A DNA stretch of 64,000 bases from Corylus avellana (taxonomy: Eukaryota; Streptophyta; Magnoliopsida; Fagales; Betulaceae), in NCBI RefSeq assembly GCF_901000735.1, contig NC_081543.1, positions 37,630,590 through 37,694,589 on the forward strand, in the 5' to 3' direction. The notes under the pieces are model-generated. The model saw nothing but the letters and a program-made list of their open reading frames with translations. It did no database searches and had not been told where the DNA came from. This document shows positions 33,180 to 46,822 of this stretch, one piece after another. A program made the position numbers and the translations under genes. Position 1 is the first letter of the stretch, and each line of letters begins with the position of its first letter.

Positions 33180-36100
33180 AGGTATCATTAAGTATGAAAA
33201 TAACAAATATGTGCATTGCTTGGAACAAGATACCACGTTTTCCTCCTGGTGCTAGTAGGATTCAAAATTTCTCCTATTTCCCTTAATTTATGCCTCAGCA
33301 AGCCACCTTTAGATGATTATGGGTTCGTTTAATTTTCAATATGGCATACCAGTCGAGTATTGAATATTCATGTTTGGTTCATTTAGTAATTTTTTTTTAA
33401 GTACAAATCAACCTCAAGTTTATCACCGTGCTATATAATATTTCAAACTTGATTCATTATTTTTTGAAAAAACTTGAATATATTCATGAACTATTCAATT
33501 AATTTATTCATTCCTTATATAAAATCTAATTGTTGTTCAAAACATGCAATTGTAACTTGTAATTTATTTGTTCACGTCTAGTGTTAAATATGTAGAGTAG
33601 TCCTTGATAATTTTTCATAAGTCATGTGACATATTGAAGTATATTTTTGTTTTAAAAATACACGAAGCCTAGATGGAAGGGTTAAGTCAGTATTTTCAAT
33701 TTATGATAAGTATCACATTTGATATTTTATGACGCCAATGTAGCTGTTCAATAATGACCTTTACCAGAGGTACCAAAAAAACATTTGACCGTATTTTTAA
33801 ATAAATTAATGTCATGTGTCTATGCGGGGATTTACAACCAATCATATCATAAAGGGGTTAAGAGCTTGGGTGACCACATAAAGTACAATTATGACATGTT
33901 CACTTAGTTATCATGTATCTTATATCTGTACTACATTCACATGACTTACAACTGTTTGATGTTACAACTAACCCCATCAAAAATGAGTTAAGAGCTTGGA
34001 TATATCATATGTATTACAACTATGACATATTTACTTAGTTATCATGTACCTTTTATCTATATTGTAGTCACGTGATTTACAGCTATTGAAATAATGTTAC
34101 ATATTATTGCATGTGATTTAAATAGTCTTTTTAAACGAATTGAGTTCACAAACTTGATAATTTCTTGTGTATCCTTACTCATTAAGTCATGAACTTACGC
34201 TTTCGTATTTTTCATCTATGAAACATTCGTGTTTGTAACTATTAATCCTTTTGAGGATGGATGGGGATTCATACTAAAAGGCCAACTTTGGACCGTTTCA
34301 CTAAATTGATACTTGGAGATCGAGTTGGACCCACTATTAAGTGATGAAATGTGGCGTGATTTCAATAATCTCCTTCATTACTTGGTTTTTTGGATGTTCT
34401 TTGAGAGTATTATCAGTTTTATGGTAATCATTTAACGGATGAGTATATTTGCTTATTCTTAGGATTATGGTTACCGATTTAAAATTTGGTATGTAATAAT
34501 TTATATTTGACTTGGTGACAGGACTCAAACCGAGACTTTTGATGATCATCTTTAAGCTATGATTTTTTTCTTAGTTGCTCTGGTATTAATATTATTTTGG
34601 ACGTCTTATTAGTTATTTTAATGTACTATCAAAGTTTTTTTTTTTTTTTTTCCTAATGAGGGCTCAAGATTTCTTGGTTGTATTCATTGGGTAAATTTGA
34701 CGGGCAGGCGTCGTGTTACATAAATAGAGGAGTAATATGTAGCATTGCTCTAAACTTTATCCTTAAAAAAAATGAGTAATTGATCCATGGCATTTACTCT
34801 ATAAGGAGTTTAACGTATATATCATTTTTTTTTTTTTTTTTTTGGTAAGCATGTGTTAGAATTAGGATTCTCTAAATAATATCAATTAGTTATATTAGAA
34901 TGATTTTTTTGTCCTTTCGTAAAAAAAATAAAAATACCATTCAATATAACTAACTAAATATTATTCAATGTTATAAAATAAATGCTATATAACATTAATG
35001 AATGAAATTCAGGATATGAAGAAGGGTGGTGATGAGTGATGGGGATGAGAGCGTAGCATTAAATTGGTGGGGGTGGGAACATGCAGTTAGAAAGTAATGA
35101 GAGGTGGGTGGAAGTTTCTTAAATGTCACGCTTTGGTGAATGGTAAATGGTACCCCGAGAGGGCAGAGCACAGCGCTGTCCCTTTTCTTACGAAACGCGC
35201 ACGCCAGCTCCGGGAAATGCAGCCAACACAACACAACACATGCACACCACAAACACACACGGATAGAGAGACTCAAAGTGCTGCGCACGATTGTAACGTG
35301 CTCCTCCTCAACACGCTGCGATACGCGGCGCACTATCATGATTCATAAATAGTCGCAATCGCATGTATATACATGCATGGCTCCACACGGAGGTTTTGGT
35401 AATTCAATATTTATTGAATTAATAAAAAGAAAAATATTAAAGTCTAATCTCTTGGCCTTAAGAGGTAAGAAAATCTGAAGGTGAAATACAGCTTGTGCGA
35501 GGCCCTTGCCCAACTAGCTCCAACCTAAATCCAATCAATTCTTTTCAAAAATATAAAAAAAGAAAAAGGAAAATAGAGATGGGGATTGCTTCGGCTTCAA
35601 TGCAAACAATGTTTGTCTTATTTGCAAACAATTGTTTAATACGCTACTCCAATACTAATATCTCCCTCTTTACGCAAATTCCTGTGGAAATAGCTCTTTT
35701 TGCTTAAACAATTTATTACTACTCCGCCAACCACTTATTATCCACCGACTTTTGCAATTTTTGTTTACAAGGCCACATGTATAATTTGGAATACAAGATA
35801 ATATTTATGAAATATCATCGTTTCAATAAGTTTCATATCTACAACAAATTTTAATGAATCACGTCTTTATCTACTACTAGATCATTTATGCTATTCGTGC
35901 TTTACCAAACACAATTTTCTTCGCTGCCTCTAACATAATGACAATTCTTCTTTATGTTTAATAACTCTTCTGTCATCAGTTATATTCAATTACATGCAAA
36001 GTAACACAAGAATAAATTACTTATTTAGTCATTGCAGTTTACAGTTTTATCAAATTGATGATCTGTAAAATATTAAAAGTACGTTAAAAAATCAATGGGC

Positions 36101-37860
36101 ACAATTATGGCCTTGCAATAACAAGGGTTGGATTCCCCGGTCCAAACGAACTAGAGAGAATCCAAATGCTTTCTCAAAGGAAGTCGGAACCCCACACTTG
36201 GTGAGGGAGGGTGGATCATTTAAGACAAATAGCTTAGCTCAAAGATCTCTAAAATACTTTTGATACAAAAGGAACAATTTGGTATAACTGCAAACCACAT
36301 GGGCTAAATAAGTAATTTTCTCGAGAGTATAAGTTTTTGGACTCGCTACCCAGCCTACTTCATGGTTGGTTGCATCGACTTTTTGGGCCTATTGGGCTTC
36401 GACAATTTTAGAATAGAGGCCTATAAGATTCCTGGGTTTAGAAAGATGTCATTGATTTTCACAAGAGGGCTTCGACTCTCTTCGGTCTCCTATCGTCTTC
36501 CTCTCTACTCCATCCAACATCCCAGAGCTCAATGGTAATAAAAGATAGAAAATGCAATTTACGCCTATTTCTCACTTCCTGTTACTTTCTCTGCCCTCAA
36601 ACAGTCAATTTTTGCAGGTTTTTTTTTTTTTTCTTCTTCTTCTTCTTCCAAGTGTACTGTATGTATGTATGCAATTGCTTAATGGTTTTAAAATCCTACT
36701 CTGTTTGGTATAAGTTTCTTAGAGTAAGTGCGATGTAATTAGGTATTTGGGCTGATTAGGCTACTTAACAAGTTTTTCAACTTCATTTAAAAAAAAAACC
36801 CACAACTTTTTTATTTTTTATTTTTTATTTTTTTAATATAGGAGCATAGTTGTATTTTAATAAATATTTTATGGAAATATAGAATTTTACATTTTAGCCA
36901 TTTAATACTAAGGGCTTGATAAATTAGTAAAACAAATTGTAAATTAAATCTTAGTTTGAGGAGATAAATGTAACTTTTCCTTAGGTGGTGTTTGATAAAT
37001 GGGTTGGCCTAGATACTGTAATTGATGTGAAAAAAAAATAAAAATGTTTGGTATAAAAAAAATGAAAAAGTGGTATGAAAAAGTGAAAATTTTTGTTTTG
37101 TAGTGATTTTTTTATTTGAATAATAATAAAAAATAAATTATTTGATACAAAAAGTGAAAAAGTTAGAATGTTTTGATGTTGATTTTTTTGGGAAATAGTA
37201 ATGAATAGTGTCTAGGCCAACTCCAACCCTTTTACCAAACAAGGCCTTACTCTTGCATCTCTGTTTGATTACCATCTTCTCTTAGAAGAAAGTAATTGGT
37301 TTGCACTAAAACCTTTTGTTTTAGACTAACCTTTTTCTATTTGCATGAATAGACCCTTGATTATTTCGATTTTGCTTTTGTTATTATTGCTGCCAATAAA
37401 AGAGTTAAATGGGGTTGTTGATATTATTGTGGGTTTTATTACACTTGTCGAGTTCTTGAAGAATTTATAAATGTCAACTTCTTCCAGGGCTGCTGTAAAT
37501 GTAATTAAAAAAACTAAACCAATTAATCATTCACGCATGCATCGAAGGTAATATTTCTAAAAGAAATATTATAAAATAAATAAACATAATTAAAAGAGAA
37601 AGAGAGAGACATGAAGGATAAATAATCAAATTAAAAGACAAAAAAAGTCTTTTCAATCCGCCTCAGAGTCTAATCTATCGACATAAACAAAAATAAAATA
37701 ATAAAATAAAATAAACATATACCTCAAACGCATATAGACAAAATAGTGAAGCAAATGACAACTACTACACCGACTTATCATATTATAAACATAAAATACA
37801 AAGAAAATAGGCTCCCTCCCTCAATGCCCTAAATCTAGCAGGGAAAAAAAATCAAGTTTA
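33180..37860. other. Intergenic, no supported gene
   Basis: About 4.7 kb of AT-rich DNA with one short GC-richer island near 35100-35345 whose overlapping frames have no domain, T runs with (CTT)n near 36625-36650, and small inverted repeats near 34855-34960. A CT-rich stretch at 36470-36540 followed by an ATG looks leader-like, but no protein can be followed from it. Confidence 0.5.
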
Positions 37861-38618
37861 GCTCAACAAATTAATGCAAAGCTACACTTCAAGTCTTCTT
37901 CACCCAACTCCTTCTCCTTTATCTTCTTCTTTCTCTCATTACTCACTCTGTAGGGAATTTGCAGGTCCCGAATGCTGCAACACAAAAGCCACTTTTTAGC
38001 CAAAACGTCAAACGCAGGTTGAGTTAAGAGATGAAAAAAATTAAAAGGATGAGAAAATTGTGATCTTGGCAACTTTTTGTCAACGAAAGCAATTTGGGAG
38101 GAAAAATACACCGAAAGCAATTAGAAATTCAAACACTAGCTAGCTAGGCCCACAAAAGACATACGTAGCCTGCAGATAAGGCTGCAATGCTGAGAAAATA
38201 TATGATGTTTCATTAATAATTATGTCCTCGCAATAATTCTCTCTGCAAAAGTTCGTTCACTCTCAAGCTGAAATTATAAACATTAATCATTTCCACTCAA
38301 GAAAATCACAGATGCGAATTGAATCTTATGAATTTTGCTTTAATTTAATCCCTTAAGAACATGTACTCTAACACGACACGTCTCTAAGGAATAGCTTAAT
38401 TTGCCTACGAATTAATTCAAATTCTTCTTTTCTTTTTTTAAAACAAATATATATGTCAGCATCAACCATTTAATTTTCGTTGAAACTCGACCCAACTTCA
38501 CGCGCATGCGCATCTAGACATGACATAATTTAAGTGACTTAATTTATTAAAAAAATAGCTTTCACATTTACTACAAATAGTTTTAAATATATTATAAAAA
38601 AAAGTGACTAATTTAGTA
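37861..38618. other. Downstream flank of the glucanase gene
   Basis: Contains the minus open frame 37863-38120 without recognisable features. A last coding exon of the glucanase could in principle lie here, but none was identified. Confidence 0.4.
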
Positions 38619-40140
38619 TTAATTTGCTAAGAAATTTAAAACATTAAAGTGAAAAGAATTAGATGTGAGAGAATACGTACTAGGAGGTTGAGTGACCACG
38701 TAAGCCGAACCGCCGAAATCACAAGAGCCAGCCACACGAGCATTCTTCTGGTAATAGCTATTAAAAGCATATGAAGCGTGGGCGACTAGCGTATCCGGAT
38801 TGTAACACGTGGCGTCCGGCTGAATCGGACGGCAATCAGCCCCTCCCTCACCGCAAGCGTAATTGAGGGCAGCCTGCAGCTTCTCCTGCGCAACGTTCCC
38901 ATTCGCCACGCACCACGTCTGACCAGACGGGACCGACGACTCCGACACGTCTCCCGTCGCCGGAACCTGCTGGCTCTTGCTCCCGTTGACCGGCGTTGAC
39001 TGGCCACTCTCAAGCTCCGCTTGTGTCAATGGTATGTCGTACACCTTCTGCTCACTTGGGTAAAACAGCCCATAATTCCTCTCCGAGGTGGGACCCGATT
39101 TTTCATTCTCGTTAAACAAAGCAAATAGAAAGACGTTAAGTGGGTCCTGAGTTCTCAAAGGGGTCCCACCACCAGTGAGTACTCTGCGCACCAAGTTCCC
39201 GTTATACGACTCCGCATTCGGCTGGCTCGCACCTATTTCATTGCTATCACCCACCGAGGGCCAGCCAGTCTCTGTGACCACAATTTTAACGTCGTCGTAT
39301 TTGAGAGCCGAAAGTGCAGCGGAAACGGCGTCGAGTTGGGCATCGAACAAGTTGTCGTAACGTAACCCGTTACCCGAATCCACCACACCCGGGTTTTGCT
39401 TAAACAAAGTGTAGTCCAAGGAGATCTGGCCCGCGTTTGCAGTGTACGCGAAGAATGGGTACACGTTGACCATGAAGTACGATCCGGTTTGACGCAGGAG
39501 GTCCAGCATGGGCTTGATAACGGGTTCAACTAGTTCGGGTTTGAAAGACCCGGAAGAAGACGGGTACGAGGACTGGAGCGCACTGAGAGCTACAGGCGAC
39601 GAGATTTTGATGGCGGAGTCAATCTTGTACTTGACAAGCGAGGCGTGGATGTTTTTCATGGCGGGTACGAGGAACTTGGTCGTGTTGTTGGGGTCGGCGA
39701 AGACCTCGTTTCCGACGGCAATGGCTTCGATTTTGGTGGCGGGGTAGAACTGAGAGATGTTGGCTTGTACCCACTTGTCGGCGAACGATTGGTCAGCGGC
39801 GGTGGAGGAGAGGAGCTCGTTGGGGAGCGCAACGGTGACGCTTATGCCCGAGTTGGCCAGCGCGGTAAGCACCGCCGAGTCGGTGTCATAGAGCTTGACT
39901 CTGCTCAGCCCCTGTGACTTCAGAAGCTGCACCACTTGCGACGGTGCCGGTAGGTTGTTAGCAATTCGACCGTAGTTTATTCCGATCGAACCAGCATCTG
40001 CAATCAAATTCAAAAGAACCATATATAGTTAGAAACACAACGCACAATTCGGTTCGAGAAAGAGAAAAATAAAACAGAGTACCTGCGAAGGCCGAGAGTG
40101 ATAGAAGCAAGAGGAAGCAGGAGAATCCGAGAGTCGCCAT
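38619..40140 (-). CDS. Glucan endo-1,3-beta-glucosidase (GH17) with C-terminal X8/CBM43 domain
   Basis: Two exons on the minus strand: 40083-40140 and 38619-39997, with an 85-bp GT-AG intron (39998-40082) that splits the Asp codon after the signal peptide. The predicted protein is 478 residues. Residues 1-19 are a hydrophobic signal peptide. The GH17 barrel runs from S-I-G-I-N-Y-G-R-I-A to about residue 345, with the proposed acid Glu117 in V-G-N-E-V and the nucleophile Glu262 in V-T-E-T-G-W-P. A Ser/Pro linker leads to an X8 domain (about 381-453, W-C-V-A-N start, six Cys). The family hydrolyses beta-1,3-glucan such as callose at the cell wall or plasmodesmata. The last 19 residues look unlike the family and may be intron read-through, so the 3' end is uncertain. 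Confidence 0.9.
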
Positions 40141-40198
40141 TTTCAGAGCTTGAGAGAGAGGTACTGAGATATTTTTGGTTAAGGTCGGAGCAGTTGTG

Positions 40199-40206
40199 AT
40201 TTTATA
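40199..40206 (-). promoter_or_regulatory. TATA box of the glucanase gene
   Basis: TATAAAAT on the minus strand about 60 bases before the ATG at 40140, a normal spacing for a plant core promoter with a short leader. The leader is CT/GA rich. Confidence 0.6.
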
Positions 40207-40259
40207 GACTTTGTTATGGAGTGGAAGAAGTGAGAATTGTGGGGCCCACACCATACACA

Positions 40260-43200
40260 GTTTCTACCACGACGGATCCGCACTACCCCACCCACCTACT
40301 TGACCGTTTAATCCCCTGGTTTTGTTGGTGCATGTTAGATTTTGAATTATAGATTACTATTATTAAAATAATTGGCTCAGGTATATATTCTTTTGGCCGT
40401 ACACGTGTTGTTTGATTATGATCCGACGCCTAAAAGCTGGATTTAACGGTTGGTTGGTGCCTGGTGGCCTAATTTACACTGGCCGGAAATGTCTGGTGAG
40501 GGAGGACTTTGCGGGTGGTGAAAGTATACGGCACGTTTGACGGTGACAATTCTTACGATGCATTGTCGGGTTTTCGTCTTTTGCTTTGTACCATTATTCA
40601 GATTCAAGTAAAAATGATTCCATATTTTTTAACCTAAATTTGAACGTTGGCTTGCTTGCCAGCTGTGCTCGATTGATGGCAGAGATATTTCATGATGCGT
40701 AAAACGTAATTTTACACAACAAAATTGTTACATTTTTTGATTTGATATTTTGAAACGTAAGAGTTATCTTTAATTAATTGAATTAAAGGGATTTTACCAA
40801 ATTATGTTAGAGAAAATTCGTGAGTATAACAATTTGTAACATTTATGAGAGATGTATAATACATGAAAATTGATTTGAAATGAGGATCGAGTAGCAGGTT
40901 AGACAAAAGAGTGGCACAAAATTGTCCCAATTTTAAAAAATGAGAATAGTTTTGTCTCAACTTTTATATATTTTTTTTGCCTAAATGGCTTATCTCAATT
41001 TCAAATGAATGGGAGAAAATCCATTTCCATAATACATACACTAACATTTAATTTTCATACTAAAATGCTTATCCCATATAAGATATTTAGCTGCCCCAGC
41101 ATTAGATATTTGTCACGACAGGGAAAGAAAGAAAAAATCTACTCACTTCGTGTGCTTTAACATTACAATTTTGATGAGTTATGATAAATTATTATTTATT
41201 TCAAAAAATTTTGCTGATAAGAAGAAATAAATTAATAATTTAATTTATATTATAGCGCTCTCTCTTGCCCCCTGAGCTCAAACTTCTTTTTTTAATAGAT
41301 AATGTTAAATGTATAAAATATTTAATTGAAATATAATAAGTGAATGATGAAAACATGGCTCAAACTTAAGACTTTTACTTTGATTGACACTATGATAAAT
41401 AACTATTTATCTTGAATTATGCAAAAAAAAAAAAAAGTTATAATAATAGGGAAATTAAAAATAATGTAGCCGAATGATTGTGACGTTACAATTAAGCTAA
41501 AATCTTTAGCTAAAAGACAAATTGACAATGAACAGATGCTGTCTTGGGGAATTAACCACACTTAAAAGATGATTCTAATGTGAACATATTTAATTAATTA
41601 GTATGATATTTAGTAAATAGTAATTCAAACAAAAACTCAAAGGCTAGTGATAATGATGATTTTCAATTGCTTTTTGAGTTGTCTAATGTAGTTAGCTATA
41701 TCTCATTTTCAACCCGGCCGATAGCTCGGTGACCATAATTTTTTACTGGTTTTCCAATTAATCTATTCTCAACTATGCATGCCTTCTTATTATGGTTAAG
41801 ACCCAATCCATGCTCTTCTTTTTTTTTTCTTTCAATATTTTGCATGCCTATTTCTTGCAGCAAATCGCCAAAGGCATGCCACGTCATTACGTTACCAACT
41901 TCTCATAAAGAAAAAGGCTTTAGAGTATGTTTAGAATTATATTAGAGAAATAAAGCTTTTAAGTTAAAAAATATTTTTTGGCAAAAGCTTTATTTTTAAG
42001 TTTTTTGTATCCTTAAAAGCACTTTCAATTGTTTTTACCAAACGAATACTTTTTTCTTTAAATGGACTTTTTGAGTGTTAAACACATTTTTTAGTCCCTC
42101 ACGCATAATAAAGAAAGAATATTAGTTTAGAGTTAGTATTATTTTGTAATGGTTTTTAATATTTAATTTATGTTTTTAGAGTTCGTATTTAACAATGAGG
42201 TCGGTCCAAAAGTCAATCACATTAGGGTTATGGCTTAATATTTTAGTCTATTTAAGCATAAATTTCAATTGTATTTAAAAGACTATGATTGAAAAATAAA
42301 TAATTATTTTATCATTTGAGAGTTATGATTAATTTGTATGTAGACACCAATCCTTTATCTATATTTTATTCGTCATGCCCAGTGAATATGCATGCATGTA
42401 TAATGTATTCATATGAACGCAAAGGGGGCCGCATGACTTCACCGCGTTGAGCTATTGAGATAGCGGCTGGCCGGGGATGGATGGAGACAGGGGAACAAAT
42501 GCCGTCACCAATTTCAACGGCTGGTTTGACAAATAAAAATTGTAAAAAAAGAAGAAAATAATTGTCAATTAATATATTTTGTGGCTTCGAGCGTTCATTT
42601 GACCCCATAATCATTATATATATATAGCTGGTTCAAAAATAATTAAGCACCAAACACTCCTTTAATAGGGTTATAAAGTCAAACTCCGTTCATTTTATTA
42701 GCTACTCAATTAATTTATTCTTTTATATATATATATAAAACAAATATCATCATAGTTTATATTTTTCTTTTTTTTTGTAAATTCATACTAATCATTAGTT
42801 ACTTAATTATTGTTCAAATTAATTAGATAAATTAACATCACCATGACACCAACCTTATGCTTGTAATAAATTAACCATATATAATTTCCTTTTATCATAA
42901 AATCAGCTTATATAATATCTTATAACCTTGTCTAAAATCTTAAACATTGTCATCTAAAGTCTATGTTAGCCAATTGTAAATGAATTTTGTCTCTCCTTGT
43001 GTAGGAGTTCCGACACTTTGCAACCTATGTATTTTGGCGTTTATTTATACAAAGTGTGGGAAATCTTGAGTCTATAACAATAGAACAAAACAACCTATGA
43101 ATTTAAAATATAAGAACGTGTCTTACTTAAAATTATCGCCTTAATTAGGCTTCAAAATTTATCGAGCTAATCCTACGAGTTGAGTAGAGTTTATATAAGT

Positions 43201-43785
43201 TTGACTTGCTTAATAAATGAGCATAAATTTCTATTCAAGCCTAATTCGTTTAATTAACGAACCCAACATGAGTCGAATTTATATAAATCGAGCTCAAACT
43301 GTTTATGAATAGCTCGATTAATGTAGAGCCCTACTCTTAAACAGTAATCACAAGCTTAATTATGGGTCTCACTCTCACAAGATGGGTATTACTGACCAAA
43401 CTTGATTGTCCTTTACTTAACCACGAAATTGCATGGCATTTAAATGATTTAGTTTTATAATTTACCCGGGAAAGTGAAGATGGTAGGAATTAGGATTGAT
43501 AAACGCCAAACAAGAAGCGCTTCGTGAAGTCAAGACGCGGTGAAAAAGCATTAAGTTGATGGTGCAGGTGGTCTGTTTCTTTCTATAGCGCGTCATAGCT
43601 AGACCTCTACCCTTTTTTTATTTTTTTATTTTTACTTTTATTTTTATTTTTTCATTTTTATCTATTCAAAGTGGGAAAAGGGAAAGGGAAAGGGAAAAAT
43701 CATGGGACCTCTACCTAATTAATCACCCTTCAAGTTGACGAAGGGGCGAATCCCCACTCAAAGAAATAAAATACACAGATCTGTA
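40260..43785. other. Intergenic between glucanase and LTR relics
   Basis: AT-rich; no gene recognised. Includes A runs near 41422-41435 and (TA)n near 42725-42736. Short open frames (for example minus 41696-41887 and 42366-42614) have no domain. Confidence 0.5.
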
Positions 43786-43789
43786 TAGG

Positions 43790-44015
43790 AGGACCAAACC
43801 CTAGATAATAATTAGTATTCATCCTGTTAGAATATAGGATTTTTATATTGGGTTTATAATATATATATATATTTTTTAATTAGATAATTATTACTTATTT
43901 ATGTGTGATCGTAATCAAATTCTAATACGGAAAACACAAATATAAGAGGACCAAACCCTAGATTATTCGTATTCATCCTGTTAGAATATATGTGTTTTTT
44001 TTTTTATATTTTTCT

Positions 44016-44047
<32 letters not shown>

Positions 44048-44130
44048 TTGATTACATTCACACATAAATAGGAAATAATCTAATAAGAAAAATAAAAACC
44101 CAATATAGAAATATTATATTATAAAAGATC
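43790..44130. repeat. Inverted repeat of LTR-like sequence with a 44-bp direct repeat
   Basis: AGGACCAAACCCTAGAT...ATTCATCCTGTTAGAATAT occurs at about 43791-43838 and again at 43949-43992. The block TTTATATTGGGTTT...TTATTTATGTGTGA...GTAATCAAA (43848-43920) returns in reverse complement at 44048-44125, around an (AT)n core. Looks like two LTR fragments in opposite orientation. Confidence 0.5.
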
Positions 44131-45077
44131 CCATATTATTATACATCAGAAGTTGGTAAGTTCAGTTGGGAAAAACAAGGGATGTAGTACAAATGTCCAA
44201 TACAAAATCATATACAATAGATTCTTGAACAAGGAAGATGGAACAAACCCTAGTGATGATCTTATCCTTCTACTCTGCTACCCTTAATTAATAACAAAAT
44301 ATAATTTATTGGGTAGTTGGTTGATTAAGTATATCTGCCTCTCTCGTCCTACATCTACGGCTAGTTTTCTTTCTTTTCCTTTTTTTTTTTTTTTTAATTG
44401 AAGAGGGAAACTAATTACAAGTCGGCAGCTTTCTGCTCACCAAAATCGATCGTGGTTAAGTGGGAGAGCTTTTGTTGGTCAGGTCGGCAGCCCATTCTCC
44501 AAGAGTTTTACAAGGCTGCTGCTATAATTATATAATTCTGTTGTATAATGAGAAGCTGCCACATTTTGGTGTAGGAAAATTCCTTGGCCATTGCTTTACC
44601 TTCCCCACTAAGAAATCTCACTGCCTATTTTGTTTTTATTTCATTTGGTACGACAGTTTGTTGTTGGGTTTTTTCGAGATGATAAAATCCGAAAATGTTA
44701 GTTGCTAGTTGAATTCAGATTTTTTTTTTTTTTTGTGTAATTATGTGGTTATTTTACATTTATTATTTGAATTATTAATAATTCGAGGAGTAAAATTGTT
44801 GAGAATCTCTATCACAGTTCATTAACTTTTTTGTTTTTATTTCATCTAGGATGACAGTTGTTGTTGGGTTTTCAAAAGAATAAAGTTTTCTTACAAATTA
44901 GAATGAATAAAAATTTTTCAATTCTATTTATTAAACTGATACATATTTTTAAAACATGTAATTCTCTTGGTTTAATATTTCCTCCAACAATTTGAAAAGA
45001 AAAACTTCATCTTTTCCGAAACAAGGACTTCCTTGGGCGTTTAGCATGATGAAATTCATGAGGTTCTGGTTGATTAA
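44131..45077. other. Intergenic, AT-rich
   Basis: Holds T runs near 44380 and 44720 and a degraded arm (44870-45020) related to the MITE at 46025. No gene is supported. Confidence 0.5.
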
Positions 45078-45542
45078 GAGCATTCCCAATGGAAAAGCCA
45101 AATGTTACTTTTATCTAAAATAGCTCTTCAAATGTTTAAAAAATCTCATACATTGGATTAACAAAAAAAAAAAAAAAAAATGTAAAATAGATATTTGATT
45201 GGAAGAGCTAAAAAAAAAGCTAAATGTAGCAGCACTTTTCAAATGAGCTATTTTATTTTTCATTGTTTCTCTTACTTGTTTTCTCTTTTTCCTAGATCTT
45301 TTCATATGTTTTCTCTGCGTGTTCTTTTTTTTCCAAATTTTTTCTCATTTTTCCTATCACATGTTTTATTTTTTTCAAAACTTTTCTTACTTTTAATAAT
45401 ATTTTAATAGAATAAATAGAAATATAGCTAATCAGATGTAGAGACATTTAAAAATGGCTTAGCTAAACAACATAAACTAGATAAAAGTGAGTTTTAAAAA
45501 GTCATTTTACATAAAAATATGACTCCTCTATTGAGAATGCTC
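45078..45542. mobile_element. 465-bp MITE, PIF/Harbinger type
   Basis: Terminal inverted repeats GAGCATTCCCAATGG and the reverse complement of CTATTGAGAATGCTC, flanked on both sides by TAA (45075-45077 and 45543-45545). The 3-bp TAA/TTA duplication is the hallmark of PIF/Harbinger. No transposase. Confidence 0.75.
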
Positions 45543-45545
45543 TAA

Positions 45546-46015
45546 AGAATGCGTATATATTAAAACAAAGCTCCAAAATGCAGTGAAAATGGGTTAATTA
45601 GTGCTTGGTTTTTGACAATAATAGACTGTCACATCCGCACACCCATTGGTCTTGGTTTTTCACCTAATTGATCCGACAACCCTTTGGGCCTACTTTTCGG
45701 CTCAAAAAATTTATGTGGGAATGGAAGACCAATCACAATATCGGTCCCCCAACTTCTAAAATGATATGTGGGAATAGATGACTATTTACAAGTCACAACT
45801 TACGGTCAAAAGGGAGCATTGATTTTGCCCATCACATTTTCTGCACAAGCACCCTCGAGTCTCATGCTACTCTTGTCATGCACTATGTCATACTTTAAGG
45901 AAAAAACCAAAAAAAAAAACTAAACATCTATTAGGTCAATGCAAACTATTTACCATAAATTTCTTATTGTTCTTCTTGTTCTTGTTCTTGCTTTTTTTAT
46001 TAAATGAGTAAGACT
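45546..46015. other. Intergenic
   Basis: Ordinary AT-rich sequence between two MITEs; no gene seen. Confidence 0.5.
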
Positions 46016-46024
46016 GTTAATAAA

Positions 46025-46266
46025 GGACAAAGTTTTTCTTCAAATTTGGTTGGAAAAATTTTCTTCAATCTAATCTATAAAAGTGACATGTATCCCTTTT
46101 TTTAATAACATGTGAGATGCAAATGAGTTTTTAATAAAATTTATTTCAACTTTGTCTCGGATATTAAAAAATACATGTGCATCTCACATGTTATGGGACA
46201 CATGTCACTTTTATAGACTAGGTTGAAGAAAATTCCTCAAACTCAGTTTGGAAGAAAACTTTGTCC
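46025..46266. mobile_element. 242-bp MITE, Mutator type
   Basis: Perfect 9-bp target-site duplication GTTAATAAA (46016-46024 and 46267-46275). Terminal repeats start GGACAAAGTTTTTCTTCAAA and extend about 100 bp, so the element is nearly a perfect hairpin. Related arms occur at 9085-9165, 44870-45020, 60230-60340 and 62467-62689. Confidence 0.88.
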
Positions 46267-46810
46267 GTTAATAAAAGGAAAGAGAATACAAATAAAGGGG
46301 TAGGAGACCCTAACAAAGGCCCCAATACAAATGTCAAAGTGCAAGAGAAAAGCTAACAACATTTAAAAATTGACCAAATAAAGGGCTTAGCCTAATAGTT
46401 TTTTTTGACACAAATTAAAAAAAAAAAGGAGCCACCAAAAAAAATTATTTTTTAGGCAATTTGCCAAAACTCTCATTTGTAATTTGGATAGAAATTTTTA
46501 GCAATTTTATTATTCAGATTGCTATTAATTTAAACATTAAGGTGATAAATGAGCCTTCATGGGGCCCTCTGTCTAAATAGATCTTGAATAGCCTGCCCTT
46601 CTTACATTTAAATAGCAAATTACTATTTATTGATGTTGTTTACTTGGAAGATTGGAAGGAGACAAGGCTTTTTGCTCCGCTATGACCTACAAATAGTTTT
46701 TTGGGCCAGCCCATTGGGGCTAGCTCAAGCACATTTGGGCTGAACCCGAGCTTGGGCTCTACAAAAACTAGGTTACAACTACAAGGGAGGAAGCGTAAAC
46801 CCGCAGCGTG

Positions 46811-46822
46811 AACGACGTCGTT
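46811..46822. promoter_or_regulatory. ACGT-core palindrome upstream of SUMO
   Basis: Perfect 12-bp palindrome AACGACGTCGTT with a central GACGTC, about 220 bp before the SUMO start. GACGTC cores are bZIP target sites in plants. A role here is inferred from position and sequence only. Confidence 0.45.

Noticed and set aside
35097..35348. Overlapping 70-114-residue frames in a GC-richer patch
   Set aside because: Frames exist on both strands with no recognisable domain; not enough to call a gene.
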